From Treponema sp. (lineage in GTDB: Bacteria; Spirochaetota; Spirochaetia; Treponematales; Treponemataceae): a DNA stretch of 39,702 bases. The stretch spans positions 1 through 39,702 of the forward strand of contig JAFZXA010000128.1 in the NCBI GenBank assembly GCA_017617115.1. The letters are read 5' to 3'. This document shows positions 24,445 to 32,875 of this stretch, piece by piece. Under the pieces are notes generated by a model. That model was not told where the DNA came from, did no database searches, and saw only the letters and a list, made by a program, of their open reading frames with translations. The position numbers and the translations under genes are program-made. Position 1 is the stretch's first letter, and every line of letters begins with the position of its first letter.

Positions 24445-25024
24445 AACTCTGCTGAAGGAGCTCTTCAGAAAATCAATACATCTTTGCAGCTCAGTTGTTC
24501 CGTGGTTCTTTGCGGCTTATTACTGGTACACAGTTTACGGACTTTTAATAATTGTTTCACTTTATTATTTTTGTGAAATAGCTCGTCTTGAAGGACATCC
24601 GGTTCCACTTGTATCGCTTATTACAGAAACTGCTTCGCGCCAGCGTGATGAATGTAAATTTGTTCTTGGGCCAGTTACTCTTGTTCTGGGAATTGTTTTT
24701 GCAGCACTTGTACTTCCTCTTTCGTGCGCTAAAATCGGAATTTTTGCACTTGCTTTTGGAGACGGACTTGCAAGTCTTGCCGGTAAAATGTTTGGCAGAA
24801 TAAAAATCCCTCATACCGGTGGAAAAACTTTAGAAGGCAGTCTTACCTGTTTTATTGCGGTTTTTATTTCTACATATGTTGTTACAAGACTTCCAATTGT
24901 AAGTGCTATAGTAGCCTTAACTGCTATGTTAATTGAAGTTTTGCCGCTGGGTGATTGGGACAATATGATAATTCCAACTGCTACTGGTGGTGTGTACTAT
25001 CTGCTTGCAGTTTTATGTTTTTAG
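24431..25024 (+). CDS. Dolichol/phytol kinase-like CTP-dependent membrane enzyme
   Basis: This 197-residue membrane protein has about six spans. It shows the signature of the SEC59/dolichol kinase, phytol kinase and CTP-diacylglycerol kinase family: 'ELFRKSIHLCSSVVPW' at 10-25, 'FALAFGDGLASLAGKMFGRI' at about 109-128 and 'GGKTLEGSL' at about 134-142. These motifs bind CTP and the lipid alcohol. The family transfers a phosphate from CTP to a polyprenol or lipid; databases often label spirochaetal members phosphatidate cytidylyltransferase. The exact substrate is open. It starts inside the end of the TPR gene, so the two are co-translated, and its stop overlaps the stop of the convergent membrane gene by four bases. 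Confidence 0.8.
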   Translation: MRDSKTLLKELFRKSIHLCSSVVPWFFAAYYWYTVYGLLIIVSLYYFCEIARLEGHPVPLVSLITETASRQRDECKFVLGPVTLVLGIVFAALVLPLSCAKIGIFALAFGDGLASLAGKMFGRIKIPHTGGKTLEGSLTCFIAVFISTYVVTRLPIVSAIVALTAMLIEVLPLGDWDNMIIPTATGGVYYLLAVLCF

Positions 25025-25836
25025 TCGTTCCACAAATACTGTTTGTGAAGTTCCTTTAAGTAAAAAATATTTCCAAAAAGAAGAAACACAAAAGCCATTA
25101 TAAGCTTTAATAAGTTTGTTGAATTAAACAGAATAAATGTTCCTATTATAATCAAGCAAAGTCCTATTGTTGTATATTGAGTGTAAAAGCGTTGTTTGTT
25201 ATTAAAAAATAATGCAATAAGAGTAGCAAGCGAAACAAGAATTGCCGCAATTTTTATAACAGTTCTGTAGCTGTAGTCAACTTCATAATTTATGCAGATA
25301 TTTGCAGTGTTCAGCGGAATGATTGTTGCAAAGAAAATGCAGCCGATTAAAAGAAGGAATATGTTTTTTTCCAGATCCTGTCGCTGATCAACATTTCCCA
25401 TAACAACAGCAAATAAAAGACTCAAAGGCATAAGAAGCTTTGAAAAAATAACACTGTTACCGCAAAAAATCAGCAATTCCGTGTAAGTATTTGTCATTCC
25501 AAAAAGCGGCATCCAGATTCTTAAAGAGTTTGCTATAAGTGCAATCAAAAAGAGAAAGAAATAAGAAATATCGGTAGCCTGAGTTTTTTCAAATACTCTA
25601 AAAAGCATAAAGCTTGTTACGCAAACATAAATTATCTGAAAAAACAGAGAGGCTATAACAATAATTGGATTATATTGTATAAGGAACGCTTTGCCCGAAG
25701 GGTTTGTTTCAAAAAGGTCAAGCGAAAAAGATTTGTTGTATAAAGAAAAAATAAAGATGATTATGTTTGCAGCCAGAAACACCAGGGAAAATACAAAAAG
25801 CGAAAGATTCAATCTGTTTCTTGTTTTTATAGTCAT
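25021..25836 (-). CDS. Polytopic membrane protein of unknown function
   Basis: This 271-residue protein has about eight hydrophobic helices (for example 'LFVFSLVFLAANIIIFIFSL' at 12-31 and 'IIGTFILFNSTNLLKLIMAF' near the C-terminus). It has short loops and a basic N-terminus facing the cytoplasm. It resembles the membrane part of 7TM sensor proteins in general shape, but no conserved motif is visible and I do not assign a family. The ATG at 25836 is preceded by TAATAT (25843-25848) with six bases between, and TTTACT 17 bases further up, so the mRNA is predicted to be leaderless. Confidence 0.7.
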   Translation of the reverse strand: MTIKTRNRLNLSLFVFSLVFLAANIIIFIFSLYNKSFSLDLFETNPSGKAFLIQYNPIIVIASLFFQIIYVCVTSFMLFRVFEKTQATDISYFFLFLIALIANSLRIWMPLFGMTNTYTELLIFCGNSVIFSKLLMPLSLLFAVVMGNVDQRQDLEKNIFLLLIGCIFFATIIPLNTANICINYEVDYSYRTVIKIAAILVSLATLIALFFNNKQRFYTQYTTIGLCLIIIGTFILFNSTNLLKLIMAFVFLLFGNIFYLKELHKQYLWND

Positions 25837-25842
25837 ACTAGA

Positions 25843-25871
25843 ATATTAACGGGTTAAGAAATAATAGTAAA
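25843..25871 (-). promoter_or_regulatory. Leaderless-type promoter of the 25836 gene
   Basis: Read on the minus strand: TTTACT (25871-25866), a 17-base spacer, TAATAT (25848-25843), then six bases to the ATG. Predicted +1 is the A of the start codon. Confidence 0.6.
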
Positions 25872-25943
25872 GACTTAAAAAAAAAATCCGACAATTTAAC
25901 TGAAACCTTATTTTTACTTGAACTTTTGGGAGGATCAGGAAAA

Positions 25944-26651
25944 ATGAAAAAATTAATTATGTGTGCAATTGCTGTGCTTTTTAGTTGTGCTGCCTTGAGT
26001 GCCGGTGATGTTGCAACTTTTGTAGACAAGGGCTTTTCTGCAGACGGAAAATATTATGTTTTTGGACAGTACGGACGCACAGACAAAAAATATCAGGGTT
26101 GGGCCGAAATTTATCAGGTAGATATTGCTAAAAATGACTGGGTTGACGGTGGTGTATTTAAGATTAAACCAACTGCAGTTACCGCCGACAAAGCTGGAAT
26201 TGAAGTTTATGAAGCATTAGAGGGTAAGAATTATTACTATCTTCGCGACCTTAAATGTTCAGTTGCAAATGCCGACCATGTTCTTTATATTCTTGATGAT
26301 GTAAATAAAACTGGAACTGACGAAATTGTATTTACCGATTTCAACAATTCTACAGTAGATTCTCCCGACACCTTCCATATTCAACTTGTGCCAACAATTA
26401 ATGGTTCAGGTAAAAATGTAAAATCATCATTCTATATCTGGCTTGAAAAACGCGACAGCGATGGGAACACAATCTACAAAACAAAGGTTGGAAGTCCAGA
26501 GGTTGTTCGTTCAGGCATAAGCGGATATAAAATTGAACGCATTATGTGTGACCCTACCGAAAAGAATTTTATCTTTATTGTAGAAAAAATACAGGAAGAC
26601 GATACTGGCATTTCAATCCGCTATATGGTTGAAGCCGCAAAGATAGAATAA
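25944..26651 (+). CDS. Predicted secreted protein, DUF2259-like
   Basis: This 235-residue exported protein has a signal peptide (residues 1-20, 'LFSCAALSAGD'). The mature start 'FVDKGFSADGKYYVFGQYG' and 'WAEIYQVDIAKNDWV' match my memory of the DUF2259 family of predicted secreted proteins, a beta-propeller-like wording ('DGKYYVFG'). No function is known to me. I chose ATG 25944 because GGGAGG (25928-25933) lies 10 bases upstream; a TTG at 25926 overlaps that site. The gene is followed by a palindromic repeat and a strong terminator, so it is probably monocistronic. Confidence 0.75.
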   Translation: MKKLIMCAIAVLFSCAALSAGDVATFVDKGFSADGKYYVFGQYGRTDKKYQGWAEIYQVDIAKNDWVDGGVFKIKPTAVTADKAGIEVYEALEGKNYYYLRDLKCSVANADHVLYILDDVNKTGTDEIVFTDFNNSTVDSPDTFHIQLVPTINGSGKNVKSSFYIWLEKRDSDGNTIYKTKVGSPEVVRSGISGYKIERIMCDPTEKNFIFIVEKIQEDDTGISIRYMVEAAKIE

Positions 26652-26659
26652 CAATGAAG

Positions 26660-26689
26660 TGGGGTTCCTGAGGCTCTCGAAGGACCCCA
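26660..26689. repeat. Dispersed palindromic repeat (CCTGAGGCTCTCGAAGG type)
   Basis: TGGGGTTCCTGAGGCT followed by CTCGAAGGACCCCA folds as TGGGGT-TCCT-GAG / CTC-GA-AGGA-CCCCA. The wording is a known style of short palindrome scattered in many bacteria (often mis-translated as VPEALEGP). It lies nine bases before the terminator hairpin. Confidence 0.6.
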
Positions 26690-26698
26690 AAATACGAC

Positions 26699-26735
26699 AA
26701 AATGCACTTTTTTTGAAAAAAGTGCATTTTTTTTT
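26699..26735 (+). terminator. Rho-independent terminator
   Basis: A perfect stem AATGCACTTTTTT / AAAAAAGTGCATT with a one- or two-base loop is followed by T residues. It ends transcription of the DUF2259-like gene. Confidence 0.9.
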
Positions 26736-26736
26736 G

Positions 26737-26772
26737 CAAATTTTTGTAACAAGTCCACTTTTTTTTTAATAC
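26737..26772 (+). promoter_or_regulatory. Repeated promoter cassette with AAGTCCACTT dyad
   Basis: CAAATTTTTGTAAC, then AAGTCCACTT (26751-26760), a T-tract and TAATAC (26767-26772). TTGTAA at 26744-26749 is 17 bases from TAATAC. Nearly the same 36 bases precede ssb on the other strand (30741-30776). Confidence 0.7.
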
Positions 26773-26789
26773 TATATAGAGGTGAAAAA

Positions 26790-27971
26790 ATGACTTTTAC
26801 AAAAATTAAAGAGATGCTGCTTGTGGCAGGGGAGGCTCTGCTCATCGCGGGAATCACTGTTGTGGCTGTGCTGCCTGTTTCGTGTAAAATTACAGAACAG
26901 GGAATTAAGCTTGTGGGCGGAGATTATGTTCCTCCCGTTCTGAATAATTTTACAGTTACAGACGAAAAAACTGTGGTACTTGAATTTTCCGAAAATGTTG
27001 AAGTTTCCGGCTATGTAGTTGCAAAGGTTGTTGACGACCAGTTTGACTCAATGGAACATTCAGGGGATTTTGATTTGTCGCCGGCACTTGAAAGGGCTTC
27101 GGGGGTGTATGGCTCGGTTGCGTGTTCAGTATTATACCTTGATGAAGAGGATGTTGAACAGAGCGCAGGAAACGGCAGGGTTTTGAAATTTGTTCTTGAT
27201 GAACAGATGGAAATTGGCGAAGGGTACGAGCTTTATACAAAGGTAACCGATTCTGTTGGCAATACTCTTACACTTGTTGTTCCTTTTACAGGTTATAATT
27301 CACGCGTCCCGGAGCTTATGATTACCGAAGTACAGACCGAAAGTGTTTCAAGTCAGAATAAAGCCGAAAAAGAAGCAGGCACTTACCGGAACGAATATGT
27401 TGAAATTCTTGTATTAAAAAGCGGAAATCTTGCGGGGCTTGAGCTTTGCAGCGGTTATGACGGCGAAACAAAAAAGTATGAGTTTCCTGCAATTGAAGTA
27501 ACTGCAGGTGAAGTGTTTGTTGTTCATATGCGTAACCGCGGTAACGGCTGTATTAGTGAAGAAGGGGATGATTTGTCACTGGCAACGTCATCTTATACTT
27601 CAAACCAGGTACGCGATTTATGGACAAGCATTGAAACAACTACACTCGGTAATAAAACAGATATTATTATTGTAAGAAATCGTGCCAACCGCCGACTGCT
27701 CGATGCCGTAATGTTCCGTGCCTCAAATATAGAAGCCTGGACAAAAACAATGGTAGATTATTCCCAGCTGCTCGATGAAGAGCAAATCTATCTTTCGGGT
27801 GACATAGAAAACGCTTTTGTAACAGACTCTCTTACCGCTACAAAAACTTTACACCGCACCGACGCCGCCACCTGGCAACAGCAGATTCTTGACGGAATAA
27901 TTCTTGATTATCCGATTCCGTCTTGTTCCGAAGTGTGGACCGTTTCGGAGCCGTCGCCGGGGACACTTTAA
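26790..27971 (+). CDS. Probable lipoprotein with Ig-like and lamin-tail-like domains
   Basis: This 393-residue exported protein has an N-terminal hydrophobic segment (about 10-30) ending 'LPVSC', a loose spirochaetal lipobox with Cys32 as the likely lipidated residue. Residues 47-170 ('PPVLNNFTVTDEKTVVLEFS', 'VTDSVGNTLTLVVPF') look like an SbsA/BIG_5-type Ig-like domain. Residues about 175-300 ('PELMITEVQTES', 'NEYVEILVLKSGNLAGLELC', 'VTAGEVFVVHM') match the lamin-tail domain pattern found in secreted bacterial proteins. The start has GAGGTG seven bases upstream. A role at the outer surface or periplasm is inferred; no enzyme motif is present. Confidence 0.78.
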   Translation: MTFTKIKEMLLVAGEALLIAGITVVAVLPVSCKITEQGIKLVGGDYVPPVLNNFTVTDEKTVVLEFSENVEVSGYVVAKVVDDQFDSMEHSGDFDLSPALERASGVYGSVACSVLYLDEEDVEQSAGNGRVLKFVLDEQMEIGEGYELYTKVTDSVGNTLTLVVPFTGYNSRVPELMITEVQTESVSSQNKAEKEAGTYRNEYVEILVLKSGNLAGLELCSGYDGETKKYEFPAIEVTAGEVFVVHMRNRGNGCISEEGDDLSLATSSYTSNQVRDLWTSIETTTLGNKTDIIIVRNRANRRLLDAVMFRASNIEAWTKTMVDYSQLLDEEQIYLSGDIENAFVTDSLTATKTLHRTDAATWQQQILDGIILDYPIPSCSEVWTVSEPSPGTL

Positions 27972-27995
27972 AAACACAAAAATTTATGCTACATT
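27967..27995 (+). promoter_or_regulatory. Putative promoter of the U32 gene
   Basis: TTTAAA (27967-27972), 17 bases, TACATT (27990-27995), with ATG 28002 six bases after the box. No Shine-Dalgarno is present. Confidence 0.45.
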
Positions 27996-28001
27996 ACCCG
28001 T

Positions 28002-30239
28002 ATGGTAGAATTATTAGCTCCAGCGGGAAATGTAGAATCCTTAGACGCAGCCATTGGCGAAGGCGCAGATGCAGTTTATCTTGGTCTCAAAAGCTTTAAT
28101 GCACGCATGCGAACAACAAATTTTGCGTGGAATCAGTTTGAAGCAGCAGTAGAAAGCCTGCATCGTCAGCACAAAAAAGTATATGTAACTGTAAATACAG
28201 TCTGCGAAGAACGCGAAACAGAACGCCTTTATCGCTTTCTTTCATATTTAAAAGAAGTTGGTCCCGACGGTCTTATTGTTCAGGACTATGCAGTTATGCG
28301 TCTTGCACAGGAATTTTTCCCGGATATGGAGCTGCATGCTTCTACCCAGATGAATGTAGAAAGTACTGCCGCAGTACGCCTGCTTCAGAAAAACGGTGTA
28401 AAACGAGTAGTTCTTGCCCGCGAGCTTGGTCTTGAAGAAATTAAGAAAATCAAGCAGGAAACTGGCGCCGAGCTTGAAGTATTTGTTCACGGGGCGCTTT
28501 GTGTAAGTGAATCGGGCTTGTGTCTGTTTTCATCATTTCTTGGTGGAAAATCCGCAAACAGGGGAATGTGTGCCCAGGCCTGCCGCCGCTTTTATACAGC
28601 TGAAGTTCCTGGTGGAATTAAACAGGGCTATTATTTTTCTCCCTGCGATTTTGAACTTATAGATTATATTCCAGCTTTGATTGAAGCCGGCGTAGACTCT
28701 TTTAAAATCGAAGGCCGCATGAAGAGTGCTGAATATGTTGGAAGTGTAGTTGCTGCTTACCGCTATGTAATTGACCATTACAAGGAAGACAAAAAAGGTG
28801 CAATTGCAACCGGCAAACGAATTCTTTCTTCTGACTTTGCACGTTCAAAAACAACCTACTGGTATGGCTTTGAAAATCAGAGTGAAGGAGTAGAAAAAGC
28901 AGGTGAGCTTATTTTGAATCCGGATCAGGCTGGTGGAACAGGTCTTTATCTTGGAAAAATTGCCGGAACAAAACCTGCCGAAAAGGGACTTGTAGAAGCA
29001 ATCCGCGCTGCTGCTAACCCCGACACTCCGCCAGAGCAGCTTCGCATTCAAATGGCATATCTTAAAGGCGGTACCTACGAGCCGGACCCTGGAGACTCAA
29101 TTCGCATTCACAAAAAAGACGATACAGGCCGCATGAGCCATAAAATCCGCACCGTTGAATTTGACGAAAAATCTGACCGCCGCTGGATTGATATTCCTTC
29201 CGGCTTTACAACAGGAGACGAAGTATATCTTTTACAGTACAAGGCAAATACAAAACGTTACCCGCATGTACTTCCAAATGACATTGGTCGTTACCGTAAA
29301 CAGCCTAAAGACGAAATGCTCCCAATCCTTGATGTAACTCCAGTAGCACAAAAGGAACTTGATTATTTCCCAGACGGACTATATATTCAGGTTTCTTCAA
29401 TTTCAGACCTTTTTGCAGTTCAGGGAATGAATCCTGTGCGCGTTATTCTTGAGTACAATAACGAAACTTCTTACGACCTTCTTAATCATAAAACAGTGCT
29501 GCCTTTCAGTAAAAAGCAGCTTTACATTTCGTTTGATCCGTTCTGTTCATCTTCGCAGGAAGATAAACTCAGTGCAGAACTGACAACCCTTATAGACGAC
29601 GGCTATATAAACTTTGTAGCAAACAACCTTGCGCATATACAGCTTATAAAGCAGGCTGCAAAACAAACAAAGGTCAATGTAATTGCAGGACCATATCTTT
29701 ATACCTTTAACCGCTGGGCTGTGTCATGGCTTGAAAATCAGGGGTTGGGCGCATTCATAATGCCTTATGAAAATTCACGCCGCAACCTTGAAGCAACCTG
29801 GGAACCAAATGTACGTTCCCGTGTGCTTGTTCCTGTTTTTGCTTATCCGGCTTTATTCCGTATGCGTTTTAAGCTTCCGTCCGATTATGATTTTACATAT
29901 TTTGAAGACAAGGAGGAGAAAGTCTTCAAGGTAAACTCAACACCAGACGGTTCGTTTGTAATGCCGGAAGAACCATTCAGCATTGTCGATAAAGCTTCTT
30001 ATATCAAACAGGCAGGCTTTAAAAAAATCCTCATAGATTTTTCTAAAACAAAAGTTACACGTGGTCAGATAAAAGCAATCACAACCTCAATGATAAAAGG
30101 TCAGCCTCTGCCTGGCATTTCGCGCTTTAACTGGAAAGACGGATTTTATTCTCCACAGCAAATAGAAGAATACAAGGCCGCCAACGAGCGCAGAGCACAA
30201 AATGCGCAGGGCAAAGGCAAGGGTAAGAAACGCCGCTAG
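28002..30239 (+). CDS. U32 peptidase-family protein (RlhA/TrhP-like Fe-S enzyme)
   Basis: This 745-residue protein has a TIM-barrel U32 domain at 1-340. It starts 'VELLAPAGNVESLDAAIGEG' and has 'LHASTQMNVES' (111-121). The cysteines for an Fe-S cluster are Cys167 and Cys174 ('CVSESGLC'), Cys190 and Cys194 ('CAQAC') and Cys215 ('SPCD'). The C-terminal half is the longer extension seen in RlhA-type members and ends in a very basic tail ('KGKGKKRR'). Although called peptidases, E. coli homologues RlhA (23S C2501) and TrhP (tRNA U34) hydroxylate RNA, so RNA modification is the best guess; the exact target is open. There is no Shine-Dalgarno at the ATG. Its stop overlaps the ssb stop by four bases. 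Confidence 0.88.
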   Translation: MVELLAPAGNVESLDAAIGEGADAVYLGLKSFNARMRTTNFAWNQFEAAVESLHRQHKKVYVTVNTVCEERETERLYRFLSYLKEVGPDGLIVQDYAVMRLAQEFFPDMELHASTQMNVESTAAVRLLQKNGVKRVVLARELGLEEIKKIKQETGAELEVFVHGALCVSESGLCLFSSFLGGKSANRGMCAQACRRFYTAEVPGGIKQGYYFSPCDFELIDYIPALIEAGVDSFKIEGRMKSAEYVGSVVAAYRYVIDHYKEDKKGAIATGKRILSSDFARSKTTYWYGFENQSEGVEKAGELILNPDQAGGTGLYLGKIAGTKPAEKGLVEAIRAAANPDTPPEQLRIQMAYLKGGTYEPDPGDSIRIHKKDDTGRMSHKIRTVEFDEKSDRRWIDIPSGFTTGDEVYLLQYKANTKRYPHVLPNDIGRYRKQPKDEMLPILDVTPVAQKELDYFPDGLYIQVSSISDLFAVQGMNPVRVILEYNNETSYDLLNHKTVLPFSKKQLYISFDPFCSSSQEDKLSAELTTLIDDGYINFVANNLAHIQLIKQAAKQTKVNVIAGPYLYTFNRWAVSWLENQGLGAFIMPYENSRRNLEATWEPNVRSRVLVPVFAYPALFRMRFKLPSDYDFTYFEDKEEKVFKVNSTPDGSFVMPEEPFSIVDKASYIKQAGFKKILIDFSKTKVTRGQIKAITTSMIKGQPLPGISRFNWKDGFYSPQQIEEYKAANERRAQNAQGKGKGKKRR

Positions 30240-30667
30240 AATACGGCTTCTGCTGTTGCCGCCTCCTTTGCAGGTTCAGTTGCTGCATCTACAGTTGCTT
30301 CTGCCTGTACAACTTCGGGTGCTTTTTCTTCTGGTTTAGGTTTAGAAAACTTGTACTCAACGTGTTCTGCAACAACATACACCCTTGAGTGCTTCTTGTT
30401 GTTTTCTTCCCAGCGGCTCTGCTTGAGTCTTCCCACAACCCTTACTCCAAGACCTTTGTCACACCACTTGTAGCAGCTTTCTGCCATTTCGCCATAAGTT
30501 TCTACATCAAAGTAAGAAACTTCCTCTTTTGTTTCTCCTTCTGGTGTTTTAGATTTTCTGTTTACAGCCAGAGGAAATTTGCAGACCTGAAAGCCTGTTT
30601 TTGGTTCCGAAAACTCCGCTTTCTTAACGACGTTTCCTTCAAGAATAATAGAATTGAGCTGGTTCAT
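30236..30667 (-). CDS. ssb: Single-stranded DNA-binding protein
   Basis: This 143-residue SSB has an OB fold at 1-105 ('LNSIILEGNVVKKAEF', 'FPLAVNRKSK', 'SYFDVETYGEMAESCYKW', 'GLGVRVVGRLKQSRWEE'), followed by a Glu/Ala-rich tail. The tail ends TAEAVF: the terminal Phe is present, but the acidic DDDIPF-type tip that recruits partner proteins in most bacteria is not obvious. It protects single-stranded DNA in replication and repair. The start has GAGGGG seven bases upstream. It is preceded by the same promoter cassette as the 26790 lipoprotein gene. Confidence 0.93.
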   Translation of the reverse strand: MNQLNSIILEGNVVKKAEFSEPKTGFQVCKFPLAVNRKSKTPEGETKEEVSYFDVETYGEMAESCYKWCDKGLGVRVVGRLKQSRWEENNKKHSRVYVVAEHVEYKFSKPKPEEKAPEVVQAEATVDAATEPAKEAATAEAVF

Positions 30668-30740
30668 AATAACCCCTCGTTTAAATAGAATACCGCGCCC
30701 GGCCGGAGCACATGCAGGAAATAAAATTCCTACATATATA

Positions 30741-30776
30741 GATTAGAAAAAAAAGTGGACTTGCTACAAAAATTTG
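30741..30776 (-). promoter_or_regulatory. ssb promoter, second copy of the AAGTCCACTT cassette
   Basis: Minus strand: CAAATTTTTGTAGC, AAGTCCACTT, a T-tract, then CTAATC and TATATA. TTGTAG (30769-30764) is 17 bases from CTAATC. It matches 26737-26772 almost base for base. Confidence 0.7.
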
Positions 30777-30825
30777 AGAAAAAAAATGAAAAAAAGTGAA
30801 AAAAAATGCAAATTTTGTTAAAAAA

Positions 30826-32748
30826 TCAGCTTTTTTTCGCTCCGTTGCTCACAAGCCTGAGCATATATAGCTGTACATATTCTGTAAGGGCCTTTTGCTC
30901 TGTAATTTTCTGCATATTTGGAGTGCGCACAAGGGCATCGGCAAGGTTTTCAATTCGTTCTTTTGTAAAGGTTTGTGCCGAAAGTGTATTGCAAACTCGT
31001 CTTGTATAATCGCGAATCAGAGAGTTAACATCCTCGGTAAGGTTGTTGTAAGCATCCTTAGAAATCATTCTGTTCCACTGCTTTGTCAGGAAGTTCAGCT
31101 CGCGGTCAACAGTAGAACCTTCTGGTACAAATTCTGCAAATAATTCCTTTGCTTTTTCGGCAAGTGCTTCATGGCGGTTCTTTGATTTTTTAGCACCTTC
31201 TTCGCTGTTTTCAAGAATCTCCATTGGGTCAGCAACAGTTTCTTTTTTCTGTTTTGCTTCCTTTTTCTGCTTTTCAATTTTGTGTGCACGGAAAAGTCCG
31301 ATAATCCACGAAATAAGCGGAATTGTATAAATAAAAGGAAGTCTTGCTTTTGATTCGGCCATTACATCTTCAAAACGAAGCATCAAAAGCTGGCTGTATG
31401 GTAAAAGATGACCGTCTACAAAAAGCTGGAATGCCTGAAGTGAATCATCCAGATTTTTTTCTGCCGCAAGAAGAGTTATAAAGTTTGCATTCAAAAGCGC
31501 ATACAAAACAGGGGAGTGTTCCTCTACAAGCTTTTCAAGCTTAAGCTCATATTTAGACTTGTCTGTCATTTCCGGAAGCTTTGAATATTCAATCATTGCT
31601 TCATACCAGCTGTTAACAAGAATTTCTTTTATGTTGTCATGAGCTTCGTTACACATTCGTACAATTAAAGAAATAACCTTTTTCTTGTAAATATAATAGC
31701 GGGTTCCGGAAGCAACTTTAAATACAACAAGTTTTGGTAAAGTTGCATCTTCACTTTCGGTAGAAAGACTGAGCAGCGTTTGTTTAAGATCTTCTTCTGA
31801 ATACTGACCAAGCAACTGTTTTCCGTTTTTATCCTGAAACTTAATAATCTGAGGAGTAGAGAAAAAGTAAGGAGGATTTCCAAGCTGTGACTGAAGTTCC
31901 TTTAATGCTTCTTCTCGTTTACGGTCAGTCTGAAACTTTTCTTTTAAGTATGAGCTGTGAATTTCAGAAATTGAAATTGCCTGAAGAATGCTTGTGTCGT
32001 CGGCAGTGCGGTCCTGAATCTTTTCAAAATCCTGTCGTACAAAATAGCACAGCTGGTTCCACATATAATACTGGTCGCCGTCGGTAACATCAACGTAGCC
32101 GTTATAATCCTTGTCTACAAAAGAGGTGAAAAAGTTTTTTACAGAAATCTCTTTTGAAGGATTTGCCGAGCGCATTTTTTTAAGGAAGTAGTCGTGATAT
32201 TCTTCTTTTTTAAGAATCTTGCGGATTTTCATCTGTGAAGATTCAATCAAAAGTTTAATTGGAACACAAGCCGGCAAAACAAGAGAAGGAAGCTCTCGCG
32301 GGAACACAACAACATAAAGGTTTTGTGACTTTGAAGGCTCCTGATCCATATTCTGAATAAAGTATTCCTGTGCCGCTTTTCGTTCCAGAACATTTGTAGG
32401 AAATTTCTTAGGCAAATCAGTTTCAATAGGGTAAGGAATACTTTCGTTTTTTAAAAGTTCCTTGTAGCGTTCAGCATATTTAACAGAAAAATAGGCAATG
32501 GAAATAATCATTTTTTTATTTCCATTCTGCTGTACAGCTGCCAGATGTTTTTGTTCAAGTCCCGCAAGTTCGGCAGTTACAGTACCGGTAGGGTCGCCCA
32601 GATATTTTACAAGCTCAGCCTGTTCTTCAACATGATGCTCTGCATACTTTTTTACCCACGTACAAAACTCGCGGAAGTCAATAAAAGGAGATTTCTGTTT
32701 TTCTGCATAAAAGCGAATAATAGAACTTAAATTTGCTGACGTTGCCAT
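30826..32748 (-). CDS. Large conserved spirochaete-type protein of unknown function
   Basis: This 640-residue protein is mainly helical, with no signal peptide. One hydrophobic stretch at about 476-490 ('FIYTIPLISWIIGLF'), next to a long Lys/Glu-rich coiled-coil segment (about 493-545), suggests membrane association. No catalytic motif is visible and I recognise no family. It shares general style (acid- and base-rich helices, cytoplasmic) with the 13005 protein, but I cannot show homology by eye. TAAAAT at 32760-32755 lies six bases before ATG 32748 with no Shine-Dalgarno, again a leaderless layout. It is divergent from the BspA-like gene. Confidence 0.75.
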   Translation of the reverse strand: MATSANLSSIIRFYAEKQKSPFIDFREFCTWVKKYAEHHVEEQAELVKYLGDPTGTVTAELAGLEQKHLAAVQQNGNKKMIISIAYFSVKYAERYKELLKNESIPYPIETDLPKKFPTNVLERKAAQEYFIQNMDQEPSKSQNLYVVVFPRELPSLVLPACVPIKLLIESSQMKIRKILKKEEYHDYFLKKMRSANPSKEISVKNFFTSFVDKDYNGYVDVTDGDQYYMWNQLCYFVRQDFEKIQDRTADDTSILQAISISEIHSSYLKEKFQTDRKREEALKELQSQLGNPPYFFSTPQIIKFQDKNGKQLLGQYSEEDLKQTLLSLSTESEDATLPKLVVFKVASGTRYYIYKKKVISLIVRMCNEAHDNIKEILVNSWYEAMIEYSKLPEMTDKSKYELKLEKLVEEHSPVLYALLNANFITLLAAEKNLDDSLQAFQLFVDGHLLPYSQLLMLRFEDVMAESKARLPFIYTIPLISWIIGLFRAHKIEKQKKEAKQKKETVADPMEILENSEEGAKKSKNRHEALAEKAKELFAEFVPEGSTVDRELNFLTKQWNRMISKDAYNNLTEDVNSLIRDYTRRVCNTLSAQTFTKERIENLADALVRTPNMQKITEQKALTEYVQLYMLRLVSNGAKKS

Positions 32749-32754
32749 ACAAAT

Positions 32755-32760
32755 ATTTTA
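32755..32760 (-). promoter_or_regulatory. -10 box of the 32748 gene
   Basis: TAAAAT on the minus strand, then six bases (ATTTGT) to the ATG. The -35 is weak. Confidence 0.5.
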
Positions 32761-32838
32761 CATCATAAACAAAAAAAATGATAGGAAAAAATCAAAAACT
32801 CAAGAATCAATTTTATATCTTTTTAAGAAAATCAATGT

Positions 32839-32844
32839 TATAAT
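32839..32844 (+). promoter_or_regulatory. Extended -10 promoter of the BspA-like gene
   Basis: TGTTATAAT (32836-32844) is an extended -10 element, followed by a 31-base leader containing CGGAG about eight bases before the ATG. Confidence 0.6.
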
Positions 32845-32875
32845 TTAAAAAAATAACCGGCTCCGGAGAATTATT

